Shown: positions 41,831 through 50,535, counted from the stretch's first letter. The stretch: 64,000 nucleotides of DNA from Bacillota bacterium (GCA_023435705.1 JAEYRH010000009.1:434001-498000), one strand, 5' to 3'. Numbers and translations: made by a program. Notes: a model not told the origin generated them from the sequence alone.

Positions 41831-42385
41831 ATGGACATGAAATACAAGCTGAAAACCGAGCTGGCCGTCAACAAGCTGATCCTGCTCTATCTGGCCTCCC
41901 GGATGCCGCAGGGGCTTGGGCATGATGATTTCGTGCTCTTCAACGATGAAGGCGATTGGATGCTCTATTTTGACATGGAGCAATACCTGCTGGAGCTCGT
42001 GGAGGGCGGGCTGCTCTCCGTGCGGGTGCAGACGGACCAAAAGTTTTATGCCGTGACGGCAGAGGGCTTGAATGTGCTGGGCTTGCTGAAGAGCAAGATC
42101 CCCCTTTCGATCCGCAGCTTCATCGGCGAGAAAATGGCCGAGCGGCGCTCAGATTTGGAGCGCGACCAGGAGATCACCGCCAGCTATGTGCAGGACTCTG
42201 CCGTTGAATTTCCTGTCATGCTGCGCATATTTGAGAACAACCTGCCGCTGCTGGAGCTGAACCTGACCGCGCCAAGCGCCGAGGCCGCAGAGCTGGTGTG
42301 CCGCCGTTTCAAACGCGATGGCGCCGATCTATATGCCTCTCTCATTGAGCGGCTGACCCAAGACGAAGACAAGGAGACTCCCTGA
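41831..42385 (+). CDS. DUF4364 family protein
   Basis: 184 residues matching the DUF4364 layout: an N-terminal winged-helix-like region (VNKLILLYLASRMPQGLGHDDF, key residues K-L-I-L and P) and a C-terminal mixed region. The family is almost confined to Clostridia and is suggested to be a DNA-binding regulator; its role is unknown. The ATG at 41831 follows GAAGGGG. It is followed 3 bp later by the TSCPD gene, so the two are one operon. Confidence 0.85.
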   Translation: MDMKYKLKTELAVNKLILLYLASRMPQGLGHDDFVLFNDEGDWMLYFDMEQYLLELVEGGLLSVRVQTDQKFYAVTAEGLNVLGLLKSKIPLSIRSFIGEKMAERRSDLERDQEITASYVQDSAVEFPVMLRIFENNLPLLELNLTAPSAEAAELVCRRFKRDGADLYASLIERLTQDEDKETP

Positions 42386-42388
42386 CCA

Positions 42389-42637
42389 ATGGCAACATTC
42401 ATCCCCGAGGGCGTCTGCTCCTCCGAAATTGTGTTTGAGGTGGAGGAGGGCATTGTGACCAAATGCCGCTTCACCGATGGTTGCGACGGCAATCTGGAGG
42501 GCATGGCCCGCCTGGTTGTGAACCGCCCTGTGGAGGAAGTGATCCTGCTGCTGGAGGGCATCCAGTGCCGCAACGGCACCTCCTGCCCGGACCAACTGGC
42601 GCAGGCGTTGAAAAAGTATATCAAAGACCAAACATAG
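42389..42637 (+). CDS. TSCPD domain protein (TIGR03905 type)
   Basis: 82 residues with the family C-terminal TSCPDQLAQAL motif and conserved cysteines in GVCSS, DGCDGN and QCRN. TSCPD domains occur at the C terminus of some ribonucleotide reductases and as free small proteins in Clostridia; they probably bind metal. AAGGAG in the end of the preceding gene is its ribosome site. Confidence 0.88.
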   Translation: MATFIPEGVCSSEIVFEVEEGIVTKCRFTDGCDGNLEGMARLVVNRPVEEVILLLEGIQCRNGTSCPDQLAQALKKYIKDQT

Positions 42638-42651
42638 TATAGAGAGTTGAC

Positions 42652-43380
42652 ATGCGAAAAACGGTGTTTTGGGATTTTGACGGCACGTTGGTGAGGAGCC
42701 CGAGTCTGTGGACTGGTTCGGTGTACAAAGCGCTTGCAGATGCAAGCATCGATTGCCCGTGGACAATTGAGGATGTGCGCCCCCACATGCAATCAGGCTT
42801 TCCGTGGCATTGCCCGGAGCGTGATTATTCTCATTTAGCCTCCGGCTCATGCTGGTGGGATCATATGACGAAGCATTTTTCTGGGATTTATCGCGTGTTG
42901 GGTGTGGAAGCAGAACGGGCAGATGGAATTGCTTCCGTTGTCCGTTCGATGGTGCTGAACCCAGACAATTATGAGCTATATCCGGATGCAGTTCAGGCGT
43001 TGCAAGCCTGCCTGGATGACGGTTGGGAGAACCATATCCTTTCAAACAATTACCCGGAGCTCCAATCCATTCTGGAAAGCCTGGGGATCGCCGATTATTT
43101 CAGCGGCATCACGGTCTCCGCACTGGTCGGTTTGGAAAAGCCCCGGCCGGAAATCTTTGCGGCTGCCCGCGCCGCAGCAGGGAGCCCCAGCCTTTGCGTA
43201 ATGGTGGGCGACAACCCCGTGGCAGACATCGCCGGCGCAAACGCCGCCGGCATGCAGGCAATCCTGGTGCACGGGAAGGCCAGCCGTGGAGCAAACGAAG
43301 TGCCGATTGAGCTGTCCGACGTGCCTGGGATGCTGCGCTGCATCAACAAAAAGCAAGGTGAAGCAAATGGTGCATCTTAA
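42652..43380 (+). CDS. HAD family hydrolase
   Basis: 242 residues with motif I FWDFDGTLV (Asp8 nucleophile, Asp10), motif II ILSNN near 128, Lys in GLEKPRPEIF near 161 and motif III MVGDNPVADIAGANAAG. A helical cap lies between motifs I and II. Phosphatase of unknown substrate, of the phosphoglycolate phosphatase-like group. Its last 14 bp overlap the following GNAT gene. Confidence 0.9.
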   Translation: MRKTVFWDFDGTLVRSPSLWTGSVYKALADASIDCPWTIEDVRPHMQSGFPWHCPERDYSHLASGSCWWDHMTKHFSGIYRVLGVEAERADGIASVVRSMVLNPDNYELYPDAVQALQACLDDGWENHILSNNYPELQSILESLGIADYFSGITVSALVGLEKPRPEIFAAARAAAGSPSLCVMVGDNPVADIAGANAAGMQAILVHGKASRGANEVPIELSDVPGMLRCINKKQGEANGAS

Positions 43381-43915
43381 GTCCGACCGCCTGATCATCC
43401 GCAATTTCCTGCCGGATGACTGGCAGGCGCTGCAGGCCATCGTGCTGGATTTCCAGTCGTCACCTTATGCAGACTATGATTACCGCTGGCCCACCTCCGA
43501 TGAGGAGCTGAAAGGAATTTGCCAGTGGTTCGCCATTAGCGACGACTTCCTTGCCGTGTGCCTGCGGGCTGACGAAGCCGCCGGCCCTGTGGGTTATGTC
43601 GCGATCAACGGTGCAGACACCCCAACCAGGCGCAACCTGGGCTATTGTTTCCACTCTGCCGCCCAGGGCCGGGGCCTTGCATTGGAGGCTTGCAGCGCGG
43701 TGCTGGCCCACGCCTTCCAAAACTGGGCCGTGGAAACGGTGATCTCCGGCACAGCACAGGCCAACGGGCCTTCTGTGCAGCTGCTCAAGCGCCTCGGCTT
43801 CCGCCAAACCGGGGAGCATAGCGGTGCTTTTTCAAATGCAGATGATGGCACTCCCGTTTCTTTTGCCGGCCTGTCCTTTGAACTCACCGCTGAGGATTTC
43901 GAGAAACTTTTTTGA
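43367..43915 (+). CDS. GNAT N-acetyltransferase
   Basis: 182 residues from ATG 43367 (AAGGTGAA upstream, inside the HAD gene). The RimJ/RimL-like fold shows SDRLIIRNFLPDDW at the start, GYCFHSAAQGRGLALEA (acetyl-CoA loop, Q-G-R-G) in the middle and NGPSVQLLKRLGFRQTG near the end. The substrate, protein N terminus or small amine, is unknown. Confidence 0.87.
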   Translation: MVHLKSDRLIIRNFLPDDWQALQAIVLDFQSSPYADYDYRWPTSDEELKGICQWFAISDDFLAVCLRADEAAGPVGYVAINGADTPTRRNLGYCFHSAAQGRGLALEACSAVLAHAFQNWAVETVISGTAQANGPSVQLLKRLGFRQTGEHSGAFSNADDGTPVSFAGLSFELTAEDFEKLF

Positions 43916-43953
43916 ACCAAATGCCCATCTGAAAGCATCTATCCTGTGATTGC

Positions 43954-44529
43954 ATGCATGCAGCAAGGATGGTGGTCCATACGCAAGCACAACAAAACAC
44001 GGCTCTAGCCCGTGCCAGCGCTGTCGCACTGGCCGCGTCCGGCGACGCGGAGGCATTCTCCCGGCTCATCATGGAGCACGAGGGCATGCTTTACCGCGTG
44101 TGCCGCACGATCCTGCAAAGCGAGGCTGACTGCGCCGACGCCGTGCAGGAAACGGTGATCACGGCTTGGCGCAGCCTGGGGCAGCTGAAGAACGCCGATA
44201 GCTTCCCGGCCTGGGTAGCCCGGATTTGCATCAATCGCTGTTACCGGCAGCTGCGCCGATCCAAACGGACGGAAGCCGAAACGGCCTTTGCAGGCCGTGA
44301 ACCGGGCCATGACGCGAGGCTGGACGTTTCCAGTGCCGTCGCCGCTCTGCCGGAGAGCCTGCGGCTGGTTGTGGTGTTCTATTATTTTGAGGACTGGAAG
44401 GTGGAGCAGATCGCCTGGGCCACAGGCCTGCTGCGCGGCACGGTGAAATCCCGGCTCCACCGGGCCCGCCAGCTGTTGGCGGAGCAATTGCGAGACTATA
44501 AGGAGGGATTCCGCGATGATGCGCGATGA
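43954..44529 (+). CDS. ECF RNA polymerase sigma factor
   Basis: 191 residues with region 2 (FSRLIMEHEGMLYRVCRTIL, then DAVQETVITAWRSL) and region 4 (LPESLRLVVVFYYFEDWKVEQIAWATGLLRGTVKSRLHRARQLL; shown in part: the helix-turn-helix is RGTVKSRLHRA). No clear ribosome site precedes ATG 43954; ATG 43969 is in frame. It overlaps the next gene, a membrane protein with the layout of an anti-sigma factor, by 14 bp. Confidence 0.9.
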   Translation: MHAARMVVHTQAQQNTALARASAVALAASGDAEAFSRLIMEHEGMLYRVCRTILQSEADCADAVQETVITAWRSLGQLKNADSFPAWVARICINRCYRQLRRSKRTEAETAFAGREPGHDARLDVSSAVAALPESLRLVVVFYYFEDWKVEQIAWATGLLRGTVKSRLHRARQLLAEQLRDYKEGFRDDAR

Positions 44530-45679
44530 TATTCTGAAAAAGAGGATGAGGGCTGGCATGCCAGTGCCCACCCCGTTGTTTGCGGGCAGAGTAAGGCAGA
44601 CGCTGGACAGGCTGCCGGAGAGAAAGAAGGCTTCCGTGCTTCGTTTCGTGCCGGCGGCGGCGATGGCGGTGGTAGCTGTGGCGGTGATCGGGCTGGCGGT
44701 GGCAAGCAGGGTGAATCCGGGTGGGATGAGCAATTTGTTTCAGGCGCTGGCGGGCGGGGAGGCAACGGCTACTGCAGAGAAGATGCCCACGCCCACATCA
44801 GAGGATCTGCAGACCGCCGCAGAGACTTGCCTGGAGACTGTGATCCCCACTAAAACGCCGATGAAGCCCGTGGTGGTTACACCAGAGTCCACGCCCATGC
44901 AGGAAACCCCGTTACTAACTAACGCACCTCCACAGCTCACACCAGAAGCGTTGACGGCAGCTGGCGCTGATGCAAGTGCTCTGCTCAAGGGACAGGTCGT
45001 GCCAATCCCATCCGGCACAAAGCTGGACTTTGACCAGGACGGCGATCTGGAGACGCTAACATTCTCAAGTGATGACGACAGTATGGTTTTGTATATACAA
45101 GACGGCACGAAGATGTACTCGTGGGCGATCGACTGCATAAATCCCGTCAATGCGCCCTATGTGAGTGACATCGACATTACCGATGGCATGCTGGATCTGA
45201 TCGTCCGTGAAAACGGTACAGACGGGAATTGGGCCATGTATGTCGCTGGCTACAGGCAAGGGAGCTTCCAGGATCGTGGCAAGATCCCCGGCTGGGCTAC
45301 CAGCCCCGATGGTAATGGCAATGTCCCCACCGACCGGCGCATGGATATCCTGATGCCGTGGTCAGATCCGGTAGTTTATCGGCTAGATAATGCAGGCAAA
45401 CTGGTGCTTGTGCCTAAGAATTCCTATAGCTTCCGAGGACTTGAATTATTCACATTGGTGGATATTCCGTTGCTATCCTCCCGTGACGCCACCAGCAAGG
45501 TTGCATTTACTGTTCCTGCACGCACCTTGGTGACGCTTTGGTCCACGGACAACAAGGAATGGATCGAGATCAGAACCAAACAGGGAACCGGTTGGTTGCA
45601 CATGGATGATTTGATAACGCTGACAGACCCGCACATCCCCAGCTATGAAGCCTTCGACGGGATAATCAAGGCAGACTGA
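44516..45679 (+). CDS. Membrane-anchored putative anti-sigma factor with SH3-like C terminus
   Basis: 387 residues. A short basic cytoplasmic part (1-40), one membrane segment (about 43-65, VPAAAMAVVAVAVIGLAVAS), a Thr/Pro-rich spacer (80-135), a domain around 150-290 with Asp-rich FDQDGDLETLTF, and an SH3-like end with VPARTLVTLWSTDNKEWIEI and GTGWLHMDDL. There is no zinc-finger Cys/His motif. It is translated from AAGGAGGG inside the sigma gene, which supports the anti-sigma role; that role is inferred from context. A terminator follows at 45686. Confidence 0.75.
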   Translation: MMRDDILKKRMRAGMPVPTPLFAGRVRQTLDRLPERKKASVLRFVPAAAMAVVAVAVIGLAVASRVNPGGMSNLFQALAGGEATATAEKMPTPTSEDLQTAAETCLETVIPTKTPMKPVVVTPESTPMQETPLLTNAPPQLTPEALTAAGADASALLKGQVVPIPSGTKLDFDQDGDLETLTFSSDDDSMVLYIQDGTKMYSWAIDCINPVNAPYVSDIDITDGMLDLIVRENGTDGNWAMYVAGYRQGSFQDRGKIPGWATSPDGNGNVPTDRRMDILMPWSDPVVYRLDNAGKLVLVPKNSYSFRGLELFTLVDIPLLSSRDATSKVAFTVPARTLVTLWSTDNKEWIEIRTKQGTGWLHMDDLITLTDPHIPSYEAFDGIIKAD

Positions 45680-45685
45680 CAAGAC

Positions 45686-45716
45686 ATGCGTCCGGTATAA
45701 TTGCCGGACGCATTTT
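45686..45716 (+). terminator. Terminator of the first ECF sigma module
   Basis: Perfect 10-bp stem ATGCGTCCGG (45686-45695) / CCGGACGCAT (45704-45713), loop TATAATTG, then TTT. Confidence 0.85.
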
Positions 45717-45796
45717 CATCGTATCTATTTGTAACTAAATACACCCTATTACTACTCAACATGCAAGTAAGCTACTTATGCTGTCACACAACTAAT

Positions 45797-46342
45797 CTAC
45801 TCTTCCCTGTCAGATAAGATCGAGAATATTTGATGATCCTGCCACTGCCCATTGATCTTTACGCCCTTGCGCTCAATGCCCTCTTTTTCAAAGCCCGCCT
45901 TTTCCAGCACCCGCATGGAACCGATGTTGACCGGCATAGCCCCCGCCTCCACCCGGTGCAGCTTCAGCTCTTCAAAGGCATAGCGCACCGCAAGCTTCAA
46001 CGCTTCGGTGGCATAGCCATGGCCGTTGTGGCCTTGATCCAATGAGTAGCCGACCATGCATTTCTGCAAGGGGCCCCGCATGATGTGAAACAGATTCACG
46101 TCTCCGATCAATTCCCCGGTCTCGTTGAGGAATATGCCGAAGAAACAATCCCGCCCTTCCTCCCGATGCTGAGCTACATCGTTGAGCATGTTATGCACCG
46201 ACTCAATGGTGTAGTAGTCGCTGCCGTGGGCAGGTGAGAACTTCTGGAAGAAGTCCGCGTTGCGCAGGCGCATGGCTAGTAATGCTTCTGCGTCAGTTGG
46301 CTCCAAAAAGCGGATATAAACTCGTTCGCCGGTAAGCTTCAT
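45797..46342 (-). CDS. GNAT N-acetyltransferase, RimJ/RimL type
   Basis: 181 residues: start GERVYIRFLEPTDAEALLAM, acetyl-CoA loop DQGHNGHGYATEALKL, and NIGSMRVLEKAGFEKEG near the end. TTGGAG precedes the ATG. Likely modifies a protein N terminus or small substrate; unknown. It is distinct from the GNAT at 43.4 kb. Confidence 0.87.
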   Translation of the reverse strand: MKLTGERVYIRFLEPTDAEALLAMRLRNADFFQKFSPAHGSDYYTIESVHNMLNDVAQHREEGRDCFFGIFLNETGELIGDVNLFHIMRGPLQKCMVGYSLDQGHNGHGYATEALKLAVRYAFEELKLHRVEAGAMPVNIGSMRVLEKAGFEKEGIERKGVKINGQWQDHQIFSILSDREE

Positions 46343-46423
46343 GAATGAACTCCAATTATTTGATGAGCATCATATTACGGGAAAGCTGGATGCAGCGCAA
46401 GTGGCCCTCCCTGTCTTGTTGTA

Positions 46424-46566
46424 GGGGTGGCTCATGAGCCCCGCGTGGCTCGAATAAGAAAAGTGTTGTGGGAAGGAGATCGGCCTGGTTTGGCGTGGCC
46501 AGACAACCCACGAGTATGAGGAAAGGGCCGGTACGGAAACCGGCCCGTACATCGACCGCCATATTC
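46424..46566 (+). repeat. Dispersed intergenic repeat element, about 140 bp
   Basis: The element starts GTAGGGGTGGCTC and a palindrome GGGGTGGCTCATGAGCC-like, and ends GGGCCGGTAC...CCCGTACATCGACCGCCAT. The last 42 positions match the minus-strand end of the 26-kb element at 36 sites. The interior of about 70 bp differs. Non-coding; it lies between a GNAT gene and a SIMPL gene on the minus strand. Confidence 0.6.
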
Positions 46567-46597
46567 TGGCTGCATCGTTCAATAAACTGACTACTGG

Positions 46598-47395
46598 CTA
46601 CTTCGCAATCTCATACACCACAGACACTGAAGCTGTCACCTCCAGCGTGCCGGACTGCACCGGCACCGCGCCGGCTTTGCTGTCCATTGCCGCTTCGGCC
46701 ACGGCATAGGTCGGGCCGCTGTAGCTGCTGGACTCGTTGATCGTGCGCACGTTCCCAACCTTCACCCCGAGGGCAGTTGCCATCACATCGGCGCGGGCGC
46801 GGGCCTTTTCCATCGCCTGCTTCAGCGCGTCGTTGTAGGCCTGGGTGCGGTCCAGCACGTCAAAGCTGATGCCGTAGGAGCTGTTGGCCCCGGCGTCGGT
46901 GGCGGCGGTGAGCACCTGGCCCAGTTTTGCAAGGTCTTTCACTCGCACGCTCACGGTGTTGGTCACTCGGTACCCGGTGATCTTCTGGCCTTTTTCGTCA
47001 TAAACCGGGTAGATGTTGAAGTTTGTCGTGGTGATGTCATCTTCGGCGATGCCGAATGCCTTCACGGCTTTCAGCACCTTGTCCATCGCCTCATTATTGG
47101 CCTTGCGGGCCTTGGAGGCGTCGGCGTTGGTGGTCTCCACGCCCAGTGTGGCAGTGGCCACATCAGGCTTCACGGTGACTGACCCCTGGCCGGACACCGA
47201 GATGCCGCCCTGATCGGCTGATTCGGAGCCGGAGCCGCCCATCAGCAGATCGGAGGATGCGGGGATGTTGTTGTTTACAGGGCCTTTGTCGTTGTAGGCT
47301 CGCACTGGATCGGTGCAGCCTCCCAGTAGGAGCATTGCTGCCAATATTGCGGCCAAAAGGGCCGTGATCGAAACCTTGTGGTTGAAACTCATCAT
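46598..47395 (-). CDS. SIMPL domain lipoprotein
   Basis: 265 residues with a lipobox LLGGC (Cys near 26) and a SIMPL (DUF541) domain: ISVSGQGSVTVKPDVATATLGVET near 65, DDITTTNFNIYPVYD and VSVRVKDLAKLGQVL. SIMPL proteins form ring-like oligomers at the envelope; function unclear. ATG 47395 after GGAGGAAGT is chosen; ATG 47392 follows directly. It is the last gene of the sigma/DUF4349/SIMPL operon. Confidence 0.87.
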   Translation of the reverse strand: MMSFNHKVSITALLAAILAAMLLLGGCTDPVRAYNDKGPVNNNIPASSDLLMGGSGSESADQGGISVSGQGSVTVKPDVATATLGVETTNADASKARKANNEAMDKVLKAVKAFGIAEDDITTTNFNIYPVYDEKGQKITGYRVTNTVSVRVKDLAKLGQVLTAATDAGANSSYGISFDVLDRTQAYNDALKQAMEKARARADVMATALGVKVGNVRTINESSSYSGPTYAVAEAAMDSKAGAVPVQSGTLEVTASVSVVYEIAK

Positions 47396-47412
47396 AATAC
47401 TTCCTCCTTCCG

Positions 47413-48150
47413 TCACTTCAGCGTAAAGGTGATGTTGACGGATGCGCTGACCTCCATGCTGCCGGAGGAGACCGGCACGCTGCCGGCTGCGCCATAAGTC
47501 ACTTTGTCGTAGTATATGGGATAGGGCCATGGGCGGTAGGAGCCGTTTTCGGTCACGCTCACCACATCGCCCAGCGTGGTGCCGGCACTGCCGGCCAGTG
47601 TCTGCGCGCGAAGCTTGGCGTTCTCAATGGCCTTCACCAGCGCCTGGTTATAGGCGGCCTCGCGGTCTTCCACATCAAACCAGAGCCCGCTGGCAGTGTT
47701 GGCACCGGCAGCCGTGGCGGCTTCCATCACTTCGCCCAGCTTGTCCAGGTCGCGCACCTTCACCTGGATGGTGTTATACACCTGGTATTCGGTCACCTTT
47801 TGGTTCTTTTCATCATAGATGGGGTTAATGCTGAAGTTGGTAGTCTTCACGTCTTTGTCTGTGTCCACGCCCTTGCCTTTCACCGCCGCCAGCACTTTGT
47901 CCATTGCGGTGCTGTTGGCGTCGCGGGCGGCTGCCGCGTCGGCGGCGCGGGTTTGCACGCCGAAGCTCATATAGGCGATGTCAGGCTGCAATTTGACATT
48001 TGCGCTACCGCTCACGCTCACTGTGCGGGCATTGGCTTCCGCAGGCGCCTTAGCTGCCGGTGCGGCCAACGCTGAGCCCACGAGGGTTGCGGCAAGTAAC
48101 ACCACCGCGATCGCGACTGCCGCGATGGCCTTGCTCCGATTGGATTTCAT
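47413..48150 (-). CDS. SIMPL domain protein, secreted
   Basis: 245 residues with a signal peptide (AIAAVAIAVVLLAATLVGSALAAPAA, about 9-34, signal peptidase I-like AxA sites) and a SIMPL domain beginning TVSVSGSANVKLQPDIAYMSFGV. It is a paralogue of the lipoprotein downstream (same KVKTTNFSINPIYDEK-type block), probably from a tandem duplication. The ribosome site AAGGAGG is in the end of the DUF4349 gene. Confidence 0.87.
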   Translation of the reverse strand: MKSNRSKAIAAVAIAVVLLAATLVGSALAAPAAKAPAEANARTVSVSGSANVKLQPDIAYMSFGVQTRAADAAAARDANSTAMDKVLAAVKGKGVDTDKDVKTTNFSINPIYDEKNQKVTEYQVYNTIQVKVRDLDKLGEVMEAATAAGANTASGLWFDVEDREAAYNQALVKAIENAKLRAQTLAGSAGTTLGDVVSVTENGSYRPWPYPIYYDKVTYGAAGSVPVSSGSMEVSASVNITFTLK

Positions 48151-48152
48151 GG

Positions 48153-49514
48153 TTATTCCTCCTTTTGCTTGGGGGCGGCCTCCTTGAGTTTTGCCGCCCG
48201 GCGGGCCTTCATGCCCACGGGGATCAGGACCGCTGCCAGGATCGCGGCAACCACTACAATGATTGCCAGCCAGGGCAGGAACCCGACAAATTGCACTGCG
48301 AAATTCTCCGCGCTTTTCTTCATGCTGTTCAGTGTGCTGTTGAGCGCGCCGCCCATGCGCTCGTTGAGGTCAGGATCCACGGGCTTCACGGTCTTGGGCG
48401 TGACCAGCTCGTGGATCTCGATGGTAATCGTGGAATAGCTCACCTTGTCGTCCCAGTATTTCAACTGCGCCGTGGCCTGCTCGATCTCAATGGTCAGGCG
48501 CGTGATCTCGTTTTGGATGGCAACAATGCTCTCGGTGCTGTCCGCTTTCTCCAGCAGCTTGAAGTAGGTTTCGCGGGCCTTGATGAGCTCGCGGTTGCGG
48601 GCCTCTGTGTCCACATACTGGCGGCTGACATCCTCGGTGCTCTCATTCTTGCTGAGCACATTGCCCATCTTTTGCAGCTCATCCATCGCCGCGCCGTATT
48701 GGTCGATCGGCATCCGGATGCTCACCACGGCAGTGCGGCCTTGCAGGCTGTCGCCGGAGTCGGGCACGCCGGTTTCCTGTGAATTCTCCTGATAACCGTT
48801 GTATTTGGCCAGCAGGCCTTTCAGCGCGCCCATGCCCTTGTCGTATTCGCGGGTTTCTACCACCAGGTAGGCTGTATAAATGATCTTGCGGCCCTCTGCT
48901 GCTTTGGTTATCATGTCATTGCCGGTGCCGGTAGAACCCTTGCCCGTAAGCACATCGCCGTTGCCGGAGCGGGCAATGCCCATCTGCGGCATTTCTTTCT
49001 CCGGCGCAGCTGCTTCAGTGGCAGCGGGAGCCATTGTGGGTGCTGCCTGCACACCAAAACCCTCGGATTGTTTGCCGTCATAAGCGCTGCCTGTCTGGTT
49101 ATTATCCAGATCCGCGGCAACGTAATTGTCCGGTGCGCCTGGCGCGGCAAGGTCAGATGCGGTGTTGCCCATCAACCCAAGCCCTCCGCCGGCCAGCATT
49201 GTGCCACCCACCAGCACTACAACCAGAGCGGCTGCCGCTGCTGTGAGCGCCCAGGGGTTCAGTTTCCGTTTCACCCTGCCATCCCCTTTTGCGATTTCTT
49301 CGGAAAGGGCGGCGTGGAGCCTATCCTGCAGCGCCGGGGGTACCTCCCGGTCCTCCAGGCTGTGAAGGCCGTCGAGCAATCCGCGGAACTGCTCCACTTC
49401 CTCGCGGCATGAAGGGCACTCCTGCAGGTGGGCCTCAAACGAGCGAAGCTTCGCACCGGACAGCTCCCCGTCCATATATTGGTTGATTTGGTTTTCGAAG
49501 CCGCACGTTTTCAT
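48153..49514 (-). CDS. Putative anti-sigma factor: zinc finger plus DUF4349
   Basis: 453 residues. An N-terminal zinc-finger of anti-sigma type with H29-x3-C33-x2-C36 (HLQECPSC) is followed by a membrane segment near 95-118, a low-complexity stretch, and a DUF4349 region with a coiled coil (about 240-400) that ends in a second membrane helix (FLPWLAIIVVVAAILAAVLIPVG). So the DUF4349 part is outside the cell. It begins at an ATGA overlap with the sigma factor gene, which strongly suggests that it controls that factor. Confidence 0.85.
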   Translation of the reverse strand: MKTCGFENQINQYMDGELSGAKLRSFEAHLQECPSCREEVEQFRGLLDGLHSLEDREVPPALQDRLHAALSEEIAKGDGRVKRKLNPWALTAAAAALVVVLVGGTMLAGGGLGLMGNTASDLAAPGAPDNYVAADLDNNQTGSAYDGKQSEGFGVQAAPTMAPAATEAAAPEKEMPQMGIARSGNGDVLTGKGSTGTGNDMITKAAEGRKIIYTAYLVVETREYDKGMGALKGLLAKYNGYQENSQETGVPDSGDSLQGRTAVVSIRMPIDQYGAAMDELQKMGNVLSKNESTEDVSRQYVDTEARNRELIKARETYFKLLEKADSTESIVAIQNEITRLTIEIEQATAQLKYWDDKVSYSTITIEIHELVTPKTVKPVDPDLNERMGGALNSTLNSMKKSAENFAVQFVGFLPWLAIIVVVAAILAAVLIPVGMKARRAAKLKEAAPKQKEE

Positions 49515-50095
49515 GTTCTGCCCCTTTCTGCTAGATTGGACGCGGTGGATCCGAGGAAAGTTCCGCTTCCGCACAGCATGTTCCGGAGCTGTTCCCTGGC
49601 CCGGTTGATCCGCGATCGCACGGTGCCGATGGGGCATTTCAGGATCTGAGCTATTTCATCGTATGCATATCCTTCCACGTCGCGCAGCACCAGCGCCGCG
49701 CGGTATTCTTCATTGAGCCGCCCGATGGCCCAGGCGATACTGCCGCCGGTGTCGGAGCGTTCCTCAAACCCTTCCGTCTCCAGCTCGCGGCCCACCTCAT
49801 GCATTTGTTCCACAGATACTGTCTTTGCCTTCCTGCGCCTCAGCTCGTCATGGCAGGCATTGATCGTGATGCGATACAGCCATGTGCCGAAAGCACTGTC
49901 CAGCTTGAAGGCAGGCAGTGCGCGCCAGGCTTTGAGCATGACCTCCTGGGCGATGTCTTCGGCGTCGGATCCGCTGCCCATCATGCGCCAGGCAATGTTA
50001 TAAACCCGTTTCAGATGCTGGTTATAAAGCGACTCAAAAGCCGCAGCATCGCCTTTCTGGGCGCGTTTGATCAGCAGAATGTCTGCTTCGGTCAT
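49511..50095 (-). CDS. ECF RNA polymerase sigma factor (SigW-like)
   Basis: 194 residues: region 2 with FESLYNQHLKRVYNIAWRMMG and DAEDIAQEVMLKAWRALPAF, region 4 with LNEEYRAALVLRDVEGYAYDEIAQIL and the recognition helix PIGTVRSRINRAREQL. The layout with zf-HC2 anti-sigma and envelope proteins suggests an envelope-stress regulon. The promoter must lie in 50096-50160, AT-rich, but I do not see a clear autoregulatory ECF site. Confidence 0.92.
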   Translation of the reverse strand: MTEADILLIKRAQKGDAAAFESLYNQHLKRVYNIAWRMMGSGSDAEDIAQEVMLKAWRALPAFKLDSAFGTWLYRITINACHDELRRRKAKTVSVEQMHEVGRELETEGFEERSDTGGSIAWAIGRLNEEYRAALVLRDVEGYAYDEIAQILKCPIGTVRSRINRAREQLRNMLCGSGTFLGSTASNLAERGRT

Positions 50096-50173
50096 CTCGC
50101 GTATCCCTCCGAACAGATTATCAATAATCCATTATTTCATACATCAAATTATAACACATCCGCTCAATCTGTG

Positions 50174-50202
50174 TTGCATAAATCGCTGCGGTATGCTATA
50201 TT
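50174..50202 (+). promoter_or_regulatory. Promoter of tRNA-Leu
   Basis: TTGCAT (50174-50179), spacer 17 bp, TATATT (50197-50202), 14 bp before the tRNA. Confidence 0.6.
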
Positions 50203-50216
50203 AAAAAAACCCAATT

Positions 50217-50303
50217 GCCGAAGTGGTGGAATGGCAGACGCGGCGGACTCAAAATCCGTTATGTGATGAGCATGTGTGGGTTCAAGTCCCACCTTCGGCA
50301 CCA
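50217..50303 (+). tRNA. tRNA-Leu (anticodon CAA), CCA encoded
   Basis: 87 nt fold as a class II tRNA: acceptor GCCGAAG / CTTCGGC, anticodon stem GCGGA / TCCGT with loop CTCAAAA (CAA at 50250-50252), a long variable arm (50260-50274) and T arm GTGGG TTCAAGT CCCAC. Discriminator A and CCA are encoded. A terminator follows 11 bp later. Confidence 0.95.
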
Positions 50304-50314
50304 AATGGAGAAAG

Positions 50315-50339
50315 ACCCGACCTTCATGGTCGGGTTTTT
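50315..50339 (+). terminator. Terminator of tRNA-Leu
   Basis: ACCCGACC (50315-50322) / GGTCGGGT (50328-50335), loop TTCAT, then TTTT. Confidence 0.85.
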
Positions 50340-50468
50340 CATTTGGGAGGGGGACTTGAACCTACGCAAAAGCATGTGCGGGCTTCTTACTACGAAGGGC
50401 GAACAACCAGTCAACCATAAGCGGCGGGCGCAAGCCTGAAGGCGGCAAATGCCGCCGGCAACGCCGGC

Positions 50469-50493
50469 TTCAAGTCCCATCTTCGGCACCAAA
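50469..50493 (+). repeat. Partial duplicate of the tRNA-Leu 3' end
   Basis: 25 bp identical to 50281-50305 except one base (TTCAAGTCCCA-T-CTTCGGCACCAAA; shown with the changed base set off). It covers the T loop, acceptor 3' strand and CCA. An inverted T-arm-like GGGACTTGAACC lies between the copies at 50352-50363. Upstream of the duplicate are two small palindromes (GGCGGCAAATGCCGCC and GCCGGCAACGCCGGC). No tRNA can fold from the duplicate. Confidence 0.75.
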
Positions 50494-50535
50494 ATCTAAG
50501 CGCCCAATTAGGATAAAGGGTAAATAGTAGCGATG

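Noticed and set aside
50465..50493. Second tRNA gene
   Set aside because: Only the 3' third is present; no acceptor 5' strand, D arm or anticodon arm fits upstream.
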